64,000 nucleotides of DNA from CAZXPY01 sp964643435 (GCA_964643435.1 CAZXPY010000002.1:1-64000), one strand, 5' to 3'. Counted from the first letter of the stretch, positions 47,990 to 56,406 are shown. Notes: a model not told the origin generated them from the sequence alone. Program-made: numbers and translations.

Positions 47990-48739
47990 ATGAAAGAAGA
48001 ACAAGATTCAGAAATAGCTGCTGCTATTTTGGAAATACGCTCTGCGGCTGGTGGCAGGGAAGCCGGTCTTTTTGCGCAAGATCTTTACCGGATGTACTCT
48101 CGTTTCGCGCTCAAAAGAGGTTGGAAATTAAACCAGATATCAATTAACGAAGGTGGGATTGGCAATATTAAAGAAGCAATTTTTAGAATTGAGGGCCTAG
48201 AGGTCTTTAAGACTTTAAAGTATGAATCGGGTGTCCACCGCGTTCAAAGAGTACCAGCTACGGAGTCTTCGGGAAGAATTCATACTTCAACCGCAACTGT
48301 TGCGGTTCTGCCCGAAATCCCAGAACGCGATTTTTATATTAACCCAAAGGATATTAAAATTGAGACCTTTCGAGCCAGTGGCCACGGCGGGCAAAATGTC
48401 CAAAAAGTGGAAACCGCAGTTAGAGTTACCCACCTGCCTTCCGGCGTAGCCGCAACAAGCCAAGATGAACGCAGTCAATTTCAAAATCGCGAAAGAGCCT
48501 TATCAGTCTTGCGCTCCCGTTTATACGAAGCTTCTGAAAAGGCTAAACGGGAGAGTATAGATACTACTCGAAAGGTCCAAATTGGATCTGGTGATAGATC
48601 TGAAAAAATACGTACTTATAACTTTCCGCAGTCCCGGGTGACCGATCACAGAATAAATAAATCGTGGCATAATCTAGAGAGTATCTTGGACGGAGATCTA
48701 GAAAAAATAATTTCTTCTCTTCAAGGAGTGGAAAGTTAA
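47990..48739 (+). CDS. prfA: peptide chain release factor 1, short form lacking domain 1
   Basis: A 249-residue RF1 that ends translation at UAA and UAG. It has the codon-recognition PAT tripeptide in HRVQRVPATESSGRIHTS and the catalytic GGQ in ASGHGGQNVQKV. The usual N-terminal helical domain 1 (about 100 residues) is missing: the ATG at 47990 opens directly into EILEIRSAAGGREAGLF-type domain 2 sequence. Only about 115 bases separate it from rpmE, and these hold a hairpin element. There is no clear ribosome site. Domain 1 interacts with the ribosomal stalk base and PrmC-modified factors can work without it in some lineages (inference). Confidence 0.88.
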   Translation: MKEEQDSEIAAAILEIRSAAGGREAGLFAQDLYRMYSRFALKRGWKLNQISINEGGIGNIKEAIFRIEGLEVFKTLKYESGVHRVQRVPATESSGRIHTSTATVAVLPEIPERDFYINPKDIKIETFRASGHGGQNVQKVETAVRVTHLPSGVAATSQDERSQFQNRERALSVLRSRLYEASEKAKRESIDTTRKVQIGSGDRSEKIRTYNFPQSRVTDHRINKSWHNLESILDGDLEKIISSLQGVES

Positions 48740-48741
48740 CC

Positions 48742-49866
48742 TTATTCGTTATCAGCTTCAGTCAGAGTTGCTTTTAGAGTCAAGGTCTTTCCGTCCCGAA
48801 AAACCTCAATTTCAACGCTGTCTCCAACTTTATATTTGCTTATTATCGTGGCTAAGGTTTGCTCTTCGGAAATTTGGCTACCAGCAAATTTGGTAATTAT
48901 ATCGCCTCTTTTTATTCCTGCCTTTTCAGCCGGTGAATCTTCGACTATTCTCTGGACAAAAGCTCCTTGCGGTAATCCTCTAATATCCGCGATATCTTTG
49001 TTGATTAATTGGTAAGCGACGCCAAGAAAAGGTTTAATAATCCTACCAACCTCCCTAAATTGCTCTAAAACAACCTTGGCTCGATTTATGGGAATAACGA
49101 AGCCGATATTTTGGGCTCCTTCAGTAACCGCAAAATTTATACCAATCACGCGAGCGGAGAGATCCAGCAGCGGTCCGCCGCTATTACCGGGATTCAAAGC
49201 CGCGTCGGTTTGAATGACGTTTTCTAAGGTTTCACTTCTAATTCCAAAGCTATCACTCGCGGTTACGCCCCGACCAATACCAGAAATAACTCCCACGGTT
49301 ACTGTATTATCAAACCTACCAAGGGCATTACCAATCGCCACTACTGTTTGACCAACCTGAAGGTTGTCAGAATCTCCCAATTCAACCGTAGGTAATCCCA
49401 CTGCCTCAACCTGTAGTATGGCTAAATCGTTTAAACTATCACGATCAATTTTTTTGACTGGGAAAGTTTTTTTATCTTTGGTTACGATAGTGTAGGAAAT
49501 ATCGGTGTCCTCAACCACATGGTCATTGGTTAAGATAATCCCGTTTGCATCGACGATAAACCCGGTACCAATACCTCTGCTATCGGATGTAGGGCCTCTC
49601 AAAGGATCGAAACCTACTTGTTTGGCAACAATACTGACGACTGCGGGCGAAGCTTTCTCGACTACTCTGATGACCGCGGATTCTTCACTAGTAACGACTC
49701 TTTTTTCACTCTGCAGGGGGGTTTTTTGCTCTTGGGTAAGTATTGGTAATTTAATACCGAACGGTAGTTTTTGGCTCCAAACAGCGTAATTTGCTCCGAC
49801 AATACTGCCAAAGACAGCGGCACTAATACCAAAAACTACAAAAAATATTTTTGTTCTTTGTTCCAC
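48742..49866 (-). CDS. htrA: HtrA/DegP-type serine protease
   Basis: A 374-residue membrane-anchored protease: N-terminal transmembrane helix (about 7-28), trypsin-like domain with the catalytic His in LTNDHVVEDTD, Asp in LNDLAILQVE and Ser in NPGNSGGPLLD, then one PDZ domain (about 280-370, AGIKRGDIITKFAGSQI). It degrades or refolds misfolded exported proteins, useful next to the many surface proteins here. It converges with prfA with two bases between stops. Confidence 0.95.
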   Translation of the reverse strand: MEQRTKIFFVVFGISAAVFGSIVGANYAVWSQKLPFGIKLPILTQEQKTPLQSEKRVVTSEESAVIRVVEKASPAVVSIVAKQVGFDPLRGPTSDSRGIGTGFIVDANGIILTNDHVVEDTDISYTIVTKDKKTFPVKKIDRDSLNDLAILQVEAVGLPTVELGDSDNLQVGQTVVAIGNALGRFDNTVTVGVISGIGRGVTASDSFGIRSETLENVIQTDAALNPGNSGGPLLDLSARVIGINFAVTEGAQNIGFVIPINRAKVVLEQFREVGRIIKPFLGVAYQLINKDIADIRGLPQGAFVQRIVEDSPAEKAGIKRGDIITKFAGSQISEEQTLATIISKYKVGDSVEIEVFRDGKTLTLKATLTEADNE

Positions 49867-49907
49867 GTTAATATTCTAAAAAAATCTTTCTCTATTTTCA
49901 AGTAGGC

Positions 49908-51107
49908 TTAGGAGGCAGAAGTAACTTCGAGAAGTTTTGTTAAGGAATGGCTAAGGTGTTCAACAATTCTGGCTTCTTTGTTGAGTTTACTTTCAGTTTT
50001 TACATCGGCAATTTCTTTCTTAAGATGGGCAGCTAGCTGCGATATCGTCTGAGCCTTTGCTACTTCTTGGGTGGCTTTTGAATCAATTAAAGAAGTACTT
50101 ACTCTTGTCAACATATCCGCCAATCCTAAAAGGGTTCGGCTGTAAATATCTAGAAAATCAGCTCTAAAGGATTCTAATTCTTTTTCCAGGTTTAAAACTT
50201 GGTAATAGTGGCCTTGGATATTTTGATAAATAAGATTATCTTTTAGATGGATATTGAAGCTTTCCAGTAACCAGCCTAAGCTGTTTCTAAGTAATCTGAT
50301 CGTTTCGTAGGTATGAGGCGAACGAGAGGGAAACTGGTAAACTTCAAGTTCTTTTTCTTCAAATTTGCCGAAATAATTTTTGGCGCTCTCAAGAAAGTCT
50401 GGTTTTTTTTGCCCTTGGGTAGAAAAAACAAATGCCCTTCTTTTAAGATTAATAGCTACTTCTCTTAAGCTTAGCGCCAACCCAAAAGCGGCTGTTATAA
50501 GAATTATCATATAAATTGGGTCGGGACCGCTTACTGGAAGGGAGCTACTACCAGTCGTTTCCGTTGCTGCCCCAGTACCAGAAACAGTGTAAGTCCCTCC
50601 TAAAGCGCTTGTTAAGATATCAGAATTAGTGCCGTTTTCCGTTACATTGGAATCGGTTGTCGAACCAGATGTGAACTTAAAAGTAACCGCAGCGGTACCG
50701 GCGGCGGTTCCTTTAAAAGTAATTGTGGCAAACACACCGCTGCCAGAAAAGTAGGGCCCGCTGGTATTGGAAACTCCGCCAATCGTTATCGTAGTAGACG
50801 TACTTGTTTTAGTTGGATAAGTTGGATAAGTTGTACCACCAGCTATTGAGACAACTTGCAGTTTTGTGCCGTCGTAATTCAAAAGTGCATCAGCGCCATC
50901 AGTTTTGGCGCCGCCAGTGTTGATAATAATATCAACGTTGAAATTTTCACCAACCCCAACCGAATCTGAATCTGGTGAAAGGTAAAAAGAACCAGCTCCG
51001 AAAACGGCCTTAGCACTGAAGTGAAAGCTAATTAATAAAAGGGTTATTGAAAGTATCTTAAGAAGGGTCTTAGTTTTTGAAGTAAATATTGATTGGGCAG
51101 TTATCAT
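49908..51107 (-). CDS. cohesin-domain membrane protein with large cytoplasmic region
   Basis: A 399-residue protein: signal peptide to about 35, a cohesin domain (about 40-175: FYLSPDSDSVGVGENFNVDI; DALLNYDGTKLQVV; GSGVFATITFKGTAAGTAAV), an LPVSG motif near 190, a transmembrane helix (MIILITAAFGLALSLREV) and about 175 cytoplasmic residues predicted helical and coiled. The cohesin should bind dockerins outside, while the inner region may signal or attach to the cell interior. LPVSG followed by a helix resembles a sortase signal, but the long tail argues against cleavage. Confidence 0.7.
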   Translation of the reverse strand: MITAQSIFTSKTKTLLKILSITLLLISFHFSAKAVFGAGSFYLSPDSDSVGVGENFNVDIIINTGGAKTDGADALLNYDGTKLQVVSIAGGTTYPTYPTKTSTSTTITIGGVSNTSGPYFSGSGVFATITFKGTAAGTAAVTFKFTSGSTTDSNVTENGTNSDILTSALGGTYTVSGTGAATETTGSSSLPVSGPDPIYMIILITAAFGLALSLREVAINLKRRAFVFSTQGQKKPDFLESAKNYFGKFEEKELEVYQFPSRSPHTYETIRLLRNSLGWLLESFNIHLKDNLIYQNIQGHYYQVLNLEKELESFRADFLDIYSRTLLGLADMLTRVSTSLIDSKATQEVAKAQTISQLAAHLKKEIADVKTESKLNKEARIVEHLSHSLTKLLEVTSAS

Positions 51108-51110
51108 TTT

Positions 51111-51131
51111 ATAGTGAGCCTAGAGAACTAT
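51111..51131. repeat. inverted repeat just upstream of the cohesin gene
   Basis: ATAGT (51111-51115) and ACTAT (51127-51131) flank GAGCCTAGAGA; three bases separate it from the start codon. Nearly the same as 27024-27044 before lgt. Confidence 0.5.
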
Positions 51132-51140
51132 ATTTATTTA

Positions 51141-51170
51141 ACTATAAACTATTTAAAAACAACTTGTCAA
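51141..51170 (-). promoter_or_regulatory. promoter for the 49908-51107 cohesin gene
   Basis: Minus strand: TTGACA (51170-51165) followed by AG, 18-base spacer, TATAGT (51146-51141). Same layout as the promoters at 53329 and 55383. Confidence 0.72.
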
Positions 51171-51184
51171 GATTCTGAAATTTA

Positions 51185-51781
51185 TTAAGGAACGATTGTG
51201 AAAGTTGCATTAGCAACTTTAGCTAAAATATCCTTCGAATTGGCGGTGGTGACATTACTCTCGGTTGTCTTACCACTATCATAATCGATGGTGACCAGTG
51301 CGTTACCAACTGCTTTGGCTTTAAACTTAACTATCGCTAAAACACCGCTTCCGGAAAACTGCGCTTTCCCAGGTTCGCTGATCGCTCCAAAGTAAATTTT
51401 ACCGTTTTTTTCACTATTTATCGCGAAGGTTCCGTAGAGGGAGCCGGTTTGAATTTGAATACCCTCCTTTTGTAAATCCGAATCGAGCACTTCTAGTTTT
51501 GTTTTATCATAGGAAATTAGCAAGTCCGTACCGACTGTTTTAGCGCTGTCAGTATCTAAATTTACGGCTACTTCAAAACTATCTCCCACTTTGTATGTTC
51601 CAGCGATTGGGTTTAAAGAAAGAGAAGCCGCGGGGATCTTAGGAGGGGCTACTGGGGTTAATTTTTTCTCTTTTCTCGCTGGAGAAACAATGTAAAAGTA
51701 AGCGGCAATGAGTTCAACTAAAATAACTAAAGCCAACATTACGTAAAGTAAATTTTTATTGTCCTTTAAAAATTTCTCCAT
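51185..51781 (-). CDS. membrane-anchored single-cohesin protein, copy 1
   Basis: A 198-residue protein: short cytoplasmic start MEKFLKDNKN, transmembrane helix (about 11-32) and one cohesin domain (about 50-197) with LSLNPIAGTYKVGDSFEVAV, DLLISYDKTKLEVLDSD and SGSGVLAIVKFKAKAVGNAL. It lies 15 bases after the dockerin gene 51797-53302 in the same transcript, and a paralogous pair sits at 53368-55374. It should present a dockerin-binding site on the outer face. Confidence 0.82.
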   Translation of the reverse strand: MEKFLKDNKNLLYVMLALVILVELIAAYFYIVSPARKEKKLTPVAPPKIPAASLSLNPIAGTYKVGDSFEVAVNLDTDSAKTVGTDLLISYDKTKLEVLDSDLQKEGIQIQTGSLYGTFAINSEKNGKIYFGAISEPGKAQFSGSGVLAIVKFKAKAVGNALVTIDYDSGKTTESNVTTANSKDILAKVANATFTIVP

Positions 51782-51796
51782 AAAAATCCTGTTAGG

Positions 51797-53302
51797 TTAC
51801 TCTGGATCGGCTTCCTGCAGATAATTAGCTAACATCATTGAATAATCGATCGAGTTCACAACTGTATCTAAATTAAGATCAGCTTTTGCGTCATTCTTGG
51901 GTATGTAAGAGCTTACCAAGATTGAATAGTCAATTGAGTTTATGCTCCCATCACCGTTGAGATCACCAAGTTTAATTTTACCAGCCATTACGCTAATTTG
52001 TCTGGCAGCAGATGTTGTTACTACTACCCTTCTCAAGGCCTTGGTAATTTGGATTTTAATTTTAGAGGCAACCCCAACTTTCATCACCCCATCACTTAAA
52101 GATAAATTCAAACTCACTAAGCCGCCGCCAACACTAATTTCTTGGCTAAAATTCGTACCGGGAATGCTCACAGCACCAGTTAGTTTACCGATAAGGGCGG
52201 CCGGTAGTTCCATACTCAAAGAAATCGTGTTAACCCACTGATCAGTTCCTCCTATTGGAGTAGGTGTAGGGGTTGGAGTAGGTGTAGGTGTAGGCGTCGG
52301 TGTTGGGCTGGTTCCGCCGGAAACTGTGTAAGAAATTTCTGCCGTATTGTTACCCTCATTGCTCTCAGGAACATTTTGTTGATAATCAGTAACCACTCTA
52401 ATTTTATACGTACCCGCTGTGCTTGGCGCAACAAAGGAATAGTTACCAATACTAGCGTCTGGTTGCCTTTGCGAAGCACCGGAAGCTAAAGAAGAGGTAA
52501 ATGCTGCTCCACAAAGCTGTTCAGTGGTTTTTCCATTACAAGCGTTATACTGACCGGTCCAAAAGTTACTAGCGGTTCCGGTACCTTGATTTTTCACGTT
52601 GTAGAAAAAATCCACACTAGCACCTGGTGCCACGGTACTTCCAGTTGTGTTGGTTAAGTTTTGCACGATTAAATCTGGTAATCCGCTAGGTTGGGGTGTA
52701 GGAGTGGGAGTGGGGGTTGGCGTAGGCGTAGGCGTAGGAGTGGGTGTCGGTGTAGGAGGCGGCGGAGTTGGTGGTGCTGTCGTTGTCGCGGTAAAGGTTT
52801 CAAGAACTTTTATACTACAATCCAGGGCACAGATCTTACCATTGTAAGTCGTCCCTCCTTGAAGACCCTCAAAACTAGTCTGGGTTCCACTAGTACTGGC
52901 TATTTTTCCATCCAAGGTTATAACGTAACCCCAACTTTCGGTTAACACCCCACTAGCATTAGCTGTCCTAGATTGTTGCCGTAGTTTCGTACCGGTTCCA
53001 CAGTTTGGTTGACATAAAACAACCGTATAAGTCTTGTTTGGTGTTAAACCAGTAAAAGTGGTACTTGTGGCTCTCCCCGACCAAGTTTTAACAAAAGTGG
53101 TACCATCAACAACAGCAACGGCAAATTCGTAATGACCCCAAGTAACGCTACAGCTATTAGAAGTACAGTTAGCGCCGCTAAATTCAGCTTTACTGCGAAG
53201 ATCAGAAATAGTTTTTATCCCAAAAGTAGTTAAAGGAATTGCCAAGGCAACTAGGGAGATTATAAGGAGAATTCGTTTATCTCGGGCAGTGATTTTTTCC
53301 AT
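51797..53302 (-). CDS. membrane-anchored FN3/CARDB protein with C-terminal dockerin
   Basis: A 501-residue protein. Anchor helix followed by AIPLTTFGIKTISDLRSKA, two fibronectin-like modules (to about 165), a Pro/Thr tandem linker (PTPTPT), a CARDB domain (about 205-325: DLIVQNLTNTTGSTVAPGAS; KIRVVTDYQQNVPESNEGNN), a second PTPT linker, a beta-domain and a dockerin with two calcium loops, DLNGDGSINSIDYS and DLNLDTVVNSIDYS. Followed at once by a cohesin gene. It may bind the cohesin of its own cell or of a neighbour. Confidence 0.82.
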   Translation of the reverse strand: MEKITARDKRILLIISLVALAIPLTTFGIKTISDLRSKAEFSGANCTSNSCSVTWGHYEFAVAVVDGTTFVKTWSGRATSTTFTGLTPNKTYTVVLCQPNCGTGTKLRQQSRTANASGVLTESWGYVITLDGKIASTSGTQTSFEGLQGGTTYNGKICALDCSIKVLETFTATTTAPPTPPPPTPTPTPTPTPTPTPTPTPTPQPSGLPDLIVQNLTNTTGSTVAPGASVDFFYNVKNQGTGTASNFWTGQYNACNGKTTEQLCGAAFTSSLASGASQRQPDASIGNYSFVAPSTAGTYKIRVVTDYQQNVPESNEGNNTAEISYTVSGGTSPTPTPTPTPTPTPTPTPIGGTDQWVNTISLSMELPAALIGKLTGAVSIPGTNFSQEISVGGGLVSLNLSLSDGVMKVGVASKIKIQITKALRRVVVTTSAARQISVMAGKIKLGDLNGDGSINSIDYSILVSSYIPKNDAKADLNLDTVVNSIDYSMMLANYLQEADPE

Positions 53303-53328
53303 ACAAAGATTAGGTTTTTAGTATCTCA

Positions 53329-53358
53329 AAGATAACAAACAAGCGGCTATCTTGTCAA
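53329..53358 (-). promoter_or_regulatory. promoter for the dockerin/cohesin pair 1
   Basis: Minus strand: TTGACA (53358-53353) followed by AG, 18-base spacer, TATCTT (53334-53329). Confidence 0.6.
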
Positions 53359-53367
53359 CAATTTTTG

Positions 53368-53976
53368 TTATTCCGTAATTGTGTACTCTGCGTTTACCAC
53401 TTTCGAAAGGATGTCAGCCGCCTTTTCGGTAACCACGTTAGAATCAGTCGTGGCCCCAACAACGCTCTCGATTTGAACTTGCGCCTCTCCCAATCCTTTT
53501 GCTCTAAATTTTATGCTCGCCAAAGTGCCGCTTCCCGAAAATCGATTTTCCCCTGGACTGGAAACCGCGGCAAAATAAATTTTTCCGCTTTTTACTTCGT
53601 TTGAGACCGCTGTATCGTATAAATCACCGCTTTTTATTTGAATACCTCCTTTACTTGAATCTGAATCGACAACTTCTAGTTTCGCTTTATCATAACTAAC
53701 TACCAAATCCGTCCCGACTGTTTCCACACCGCCGGTATCTAAGTACACGCCGACATCAAAACTTTCCCCTAGTCTATACCCAGCAACCGACGGAGTTAGG
53801 GCTAAAGTAGCGATTTGCACCTTTTTACTAGAAACTTTGACTCTTTCTTTTACTGGTAAAAGAATCTCTGGTAAAAATAAAGAGGTTATGAAGGTTGCCT
53901 CAACCAAAATTATCAAAGCCAAAGCCGCTGTCAAAAAATTTATATTTTCTTTCAAATAATCATCAAAGAGTTTCAC
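53368..53976 (-). CDS. membrane-anchored single-cohesin protein, copy 2
   Basis: A 202-residue paralogue of the 51185 protein: MKLFDDYLKENIN, transmembrane helix (about 13-35), cohesin domain (about 55-200) with LALTPSVAGYRLGESFDVGV, DLVVSYDKAKLEVVDSD and GSGTLASIKFRAKGLGEAQV. It lies nine bases after the dockerin gene 53986-55374. Alignment by eye shows the two cohesins share most landmark residues, so they may bind the same dockerins. Confidence 0.82.
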   Translation of the reverse strand: MKLFDDYLKENINFLTAALALIILVEATFITSLFLPEILLPVKERVKVSSKKVQIATLALTPSVAGYRLGESFDVGVYLDTGGVETVGTDLVVSYDKAKLEVVDSDSSKGGIQIKSGDLYDTAVSNEVKSGKIYFAAVSSPGENRFSGSGTLASIKFRAKGLGEAQVQIESVVGATTDSNVVTEKAADILSKVVNAEYTITE

Positions 53977-53985
53977 AATTTTATT

Positions 53986-55374
53986 TTACTCTTTATCGCC
54001 TTCCTGTAAATAGCTAGAAAGCATTATTGAATAATCGATTGAATTTACCACGGTATCTAAATTAAGATCGGCTCGCTCGTCATCAAGGGGCATATAAGAA
54101 CTTACCAGAATTGAGTAATCGATCGAGTTAATAATATTATCAGCGTTTAAATCGCCTAGCTTAATTAAACCAGCGTTTATTGTTAGCTCTTTCGAGCTTG
54201 GAATAAAGTCAACTATTCGTAGTAGCGATTTTTCAACTGCCAATTTCAACCGCTTGGTAACTCCCGAAATAGCAAAAACTCCGTCAGGAATAGTTAAAGT
54301 TACGGTATTATTATTCGCCCCAAGATTACTACTAAATTCAGGACTAGTAGCGATAATATTCAACTTAGCGGCCAGTAAGCCTTGAAGGACGGCTGGTAAG
54401 TCTACATTCACGATGATTTTATTAACCCAAGTCGGTCCCCCGCCTGGTGGCGCGCCGGAAACAGTGTAAGTCTTTGTTAGATAATTATCTATTTCGTTAG
54501 CCTCGGCGTATTTGCAATCAGAGTCAGCAAAAAACCCTAGACTAAAAGTACCATCGGTAGTTGGGACCTGAAAGGCGCCGATGTGTGTCCGAGTCTGACC
54601 CGAGTCATAAGTATCGCTAAAGGTTCCGGCATCTCCGTCTGGCGCTGGTCCCCATTGGTTTACACCGCAAGCCGGTTTTGTGGGGCTGTGCTTGAAACCC
54701 TGAGTAACAACATCGAGTGCAGTAGGGCTACCATTGTTGCTAACCGTAATTTGAAAATCGACCCATTGGCCTTGAAAGTAGGGTCCTGGGGTATTAAGAA
54801 CAATAGAGTCAACACTTAAATGCGCTTCCCCGGGTTGTGGTGGTGGAGGTGGTGTTGGCGTTGGTGACGGACCAGAAACAGTGTAGGTGGTTGTTAGATA
54901 ATTATTCGTTTCGTTACTACTCTCGGCATATTTGCAATCTGAATCAGCAAAAAACCCTAAGCTAAAAGTGCCGTCGTTAGTTGGTACTTGAAAAGCACCA
55001 GTATGAGTTCTTGCCTGTCCTGGGTCATAGGTATCACTAAAGGTTCCGGCATCACCATCTGGCGGTGGTCCCCATTGGTTTACACCACAAATTGGTTGGG
55101 TGGGACTATGTTTGAATCCTTGAGTTACGAGGTCTAGGGCGGTGCTGCTACCGTTGTTCCTAACTGTAATTTGAAAATCGACCCATTGGCCCTGGAGATA
55201 TGGTCCGGGTGTAATTAAATTTATGGAAGCTACCTGCATATCAACACCGGGAGTTACTTGAGCTCTGGAGCGAAGATCTTCAACAGTTTTTATTCCAAAA
55301 CTGGTTATCGGAACAGCTAAAGCAATGAGAACTATTATGAGGAGGGTTCGTTTATCTCGGGCAGAAACTTCCAT
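53986..55374 (-). CDS. membrane-anchored double-CARDB protein with C-terminal dockerin
   Basis: A 462-residue protein. The anchor helix ends AVPITSFGIKTVEDLRSRA; two near-identical CARDB domains follow (about 42-165 and 180-310, each with GPYxQGQWVDFQITV and GTFSLGFFADSDCKYAE), joined by a Pro-rich linker, then a beta-domain and a dockerin with DLNADNIINSIDYS and DLNLDTVVNSIDYS. The -10 box lies nine bases before the ATG, so the message is probably leaderless. Partner of the 53368 cohesin. Confidence 0.83.
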   Translation of the reverse strand: MEVSARDKRTLLIIVLIALAVPITSFGIKTVEDLRSRAQVTPGVDMQVASINLITPGPYLQGQWVDFQITVRNNGSSTALDLVTQGFKHSPTQPICGVNQWGPPPDGDAGTFSDTYDPGQARTHTGAFQVPTNDGTFSLGFFADSDCKYAESSNETNNYLTTTYTVSGPSPTPTPPPPPQPGEAHLSVDSIVLNTPGPYFQGQWVDFQITVSNNGSPTALDVVTQGFKHSPTKPACGVNQWGPAPDGDAGTFSDTYDSGQTRTHIGAFQVPTTDGTFSLGFFADSDCKYAEANEIDNYLTKTYTVSGAPPGGGPTWVNKIIVNVDLPAVLQGLLAAKLNIIATSPEFSSNLGANNNTVTLTIPDGVFAISGVTKRLKLAVEKSLLRIVDFIPSSKELTINAGLIKLGDLNADNIINSIDYSILVSSYMPLDDERADLNLDTVVNSIDYSIMLSSYLQEGDKE

Positions 55375-55382
55375 TTAATTAA

Positions 55383-55412
55383 ACTATAGCTTCTTAAAAG
55401 GGGCCTTGTCAA
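55383..55412 (-). promoter_or_regulatory. promoter for the dockerin/cohesin pair 2
   Basis: Minus strand: TTGACA (55412-55407) followed by AG, 18-base spacer, TATAGT (55388-55383), next to the ATG at 55374. Confidence 0.72.
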
Positions 55413-55431
55413 ATTTTTTACGGATAAAAAA

Positions 55432-55456
55432 GGCGCAAACCCTCAAAGTCTGCGCC
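55432..55456 (-). terminator. rho-independent terminator after purC
   Basis: GGCGCA (55432-55437) and TGCGCC (55451-55456); on the minus strand followed by TTTTTT. Confidence 0.78.
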
Positions 55457-55467
55457 ATATTCTCTGT

Positions 55468-56406
55468 TTAGCCAATTGACCGTCCGGTTAGACGGCGGAA
55501 GATCTCTCTATATCTTTTGGCGGTTGTTTCCACGATATCGGACGGGATTTCTGGGGCGGGTGGTTTCTTATCCCAACCAGTACGACTCGCCCAATCCCGC
55601 AAAAATTGTTTATCCATTGCCCTTTGCGGACGGCCTGGTTCGTATTTGGTTGCGTCCCAAAAACGGCTTGAATCTGGGGTAAGAACCTCATCAATTAAAA
55701 GCAACTCACCTTCAGAATCCAGACCGAACTCAAACTTAGTATCGGCGATGATTATCCCCCGGCTACGAGCATATTCACTGCCAACTTTGTACAACTCTTG
55801 ACTTAGTTCTTTTAGTTTTAAAGCTAGGCTCTTCCCGCCCACTTTACCCACAAATTCGTTCCAAACAAGGTTTAAATCGTGGCCGGTTTGGACCTTGGTA
55901 GTAGGCGTGAAAATTGGTTCAGGCAGTTCTTGACTTTCGATGAGTCCAGATGGGTATTCAACGCCGGCGATCATTGCCCCCTTTGCCGGTCCACCAAGAC
56001 TTAGGTACTCCGCCCAAGCTGAACCAGTAATGTAACCCCTAACAATACACTCAACCGGAAAAACCCGTTTTGCTTTCTCAATAAGAAGAGTCCTGCCAGA
56101 AATTTCTGGACAATGGATTGGACCGGCTCTTGTTGTAAAAATATCCTCCACCAAATAGACCAGGTGGTTCTTGCAAACTGCTCCGATTAGATGAGAGGAG
56201 AACCAAAACGCGCTGAGTTGGGCAAGGATTTTCCCTTTATCTGGAATACCGTTTGGATGGACAACGTCGTAGGTAGAGATACGATCGGTTGTAACCATTA
56301 AGAGACGACCGTCCCCCAAATCATAATTATCTCGCACCTTTCCCTGCGAAAGAAGCGGGATACCATGCGGCTCCAGGTACGACCGGCTATCCAGCATTAT
56401 CTCCAC
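55468..56406 (-). CDS. purC: SAICAR synthetase (phosphoribosylaminoimidazole-succinocarboxamide synthase)
   Basis: A 312-residue enzyme that joins aspartate to CAIR in purine synthesis. SQGKVRDNYDLGDGRLLMVTTDRIS, ECIVRGYITGSAW and LIDEVLTPDSSRFW are diagnostic. The GTG at 56406 is favoured over the ATG three codons on because AAGGAGG is then eight bases away. No other purine gene is near, and GC content is higher than the flanks; with its own promoter and terminator it looks like a separate acquisition (inference). Confidence 0.95.
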   Translation of the reverse strand: MEIMLDSRSYLEPHGIPLLSQGKVRDNYDLGDGRLLMVTTDRISTYDVVHPNGIPDKGKILAQLSAFWFSSHLIGAVCKNHLVYLVEDIFTTRAGPIHCPEISGRTLLIEKAKRVFPVECIVRGYITGSAWAEYLSLGGPAKGAMIAGVEYPSGLIESQELPEPIFTPTTKVQTGHDLNLVWNEFVGKVGGKSLALKLKELSQELYKVGSEYARSRGIIIADTKFEFGLDSEGELLLIDEVLTPDSSRFWDATKYEPGRPQRAMDKQFLRDWASRTGWDKKPPAPEIPSDIVETTAKRYREIFRRLTGRSIG

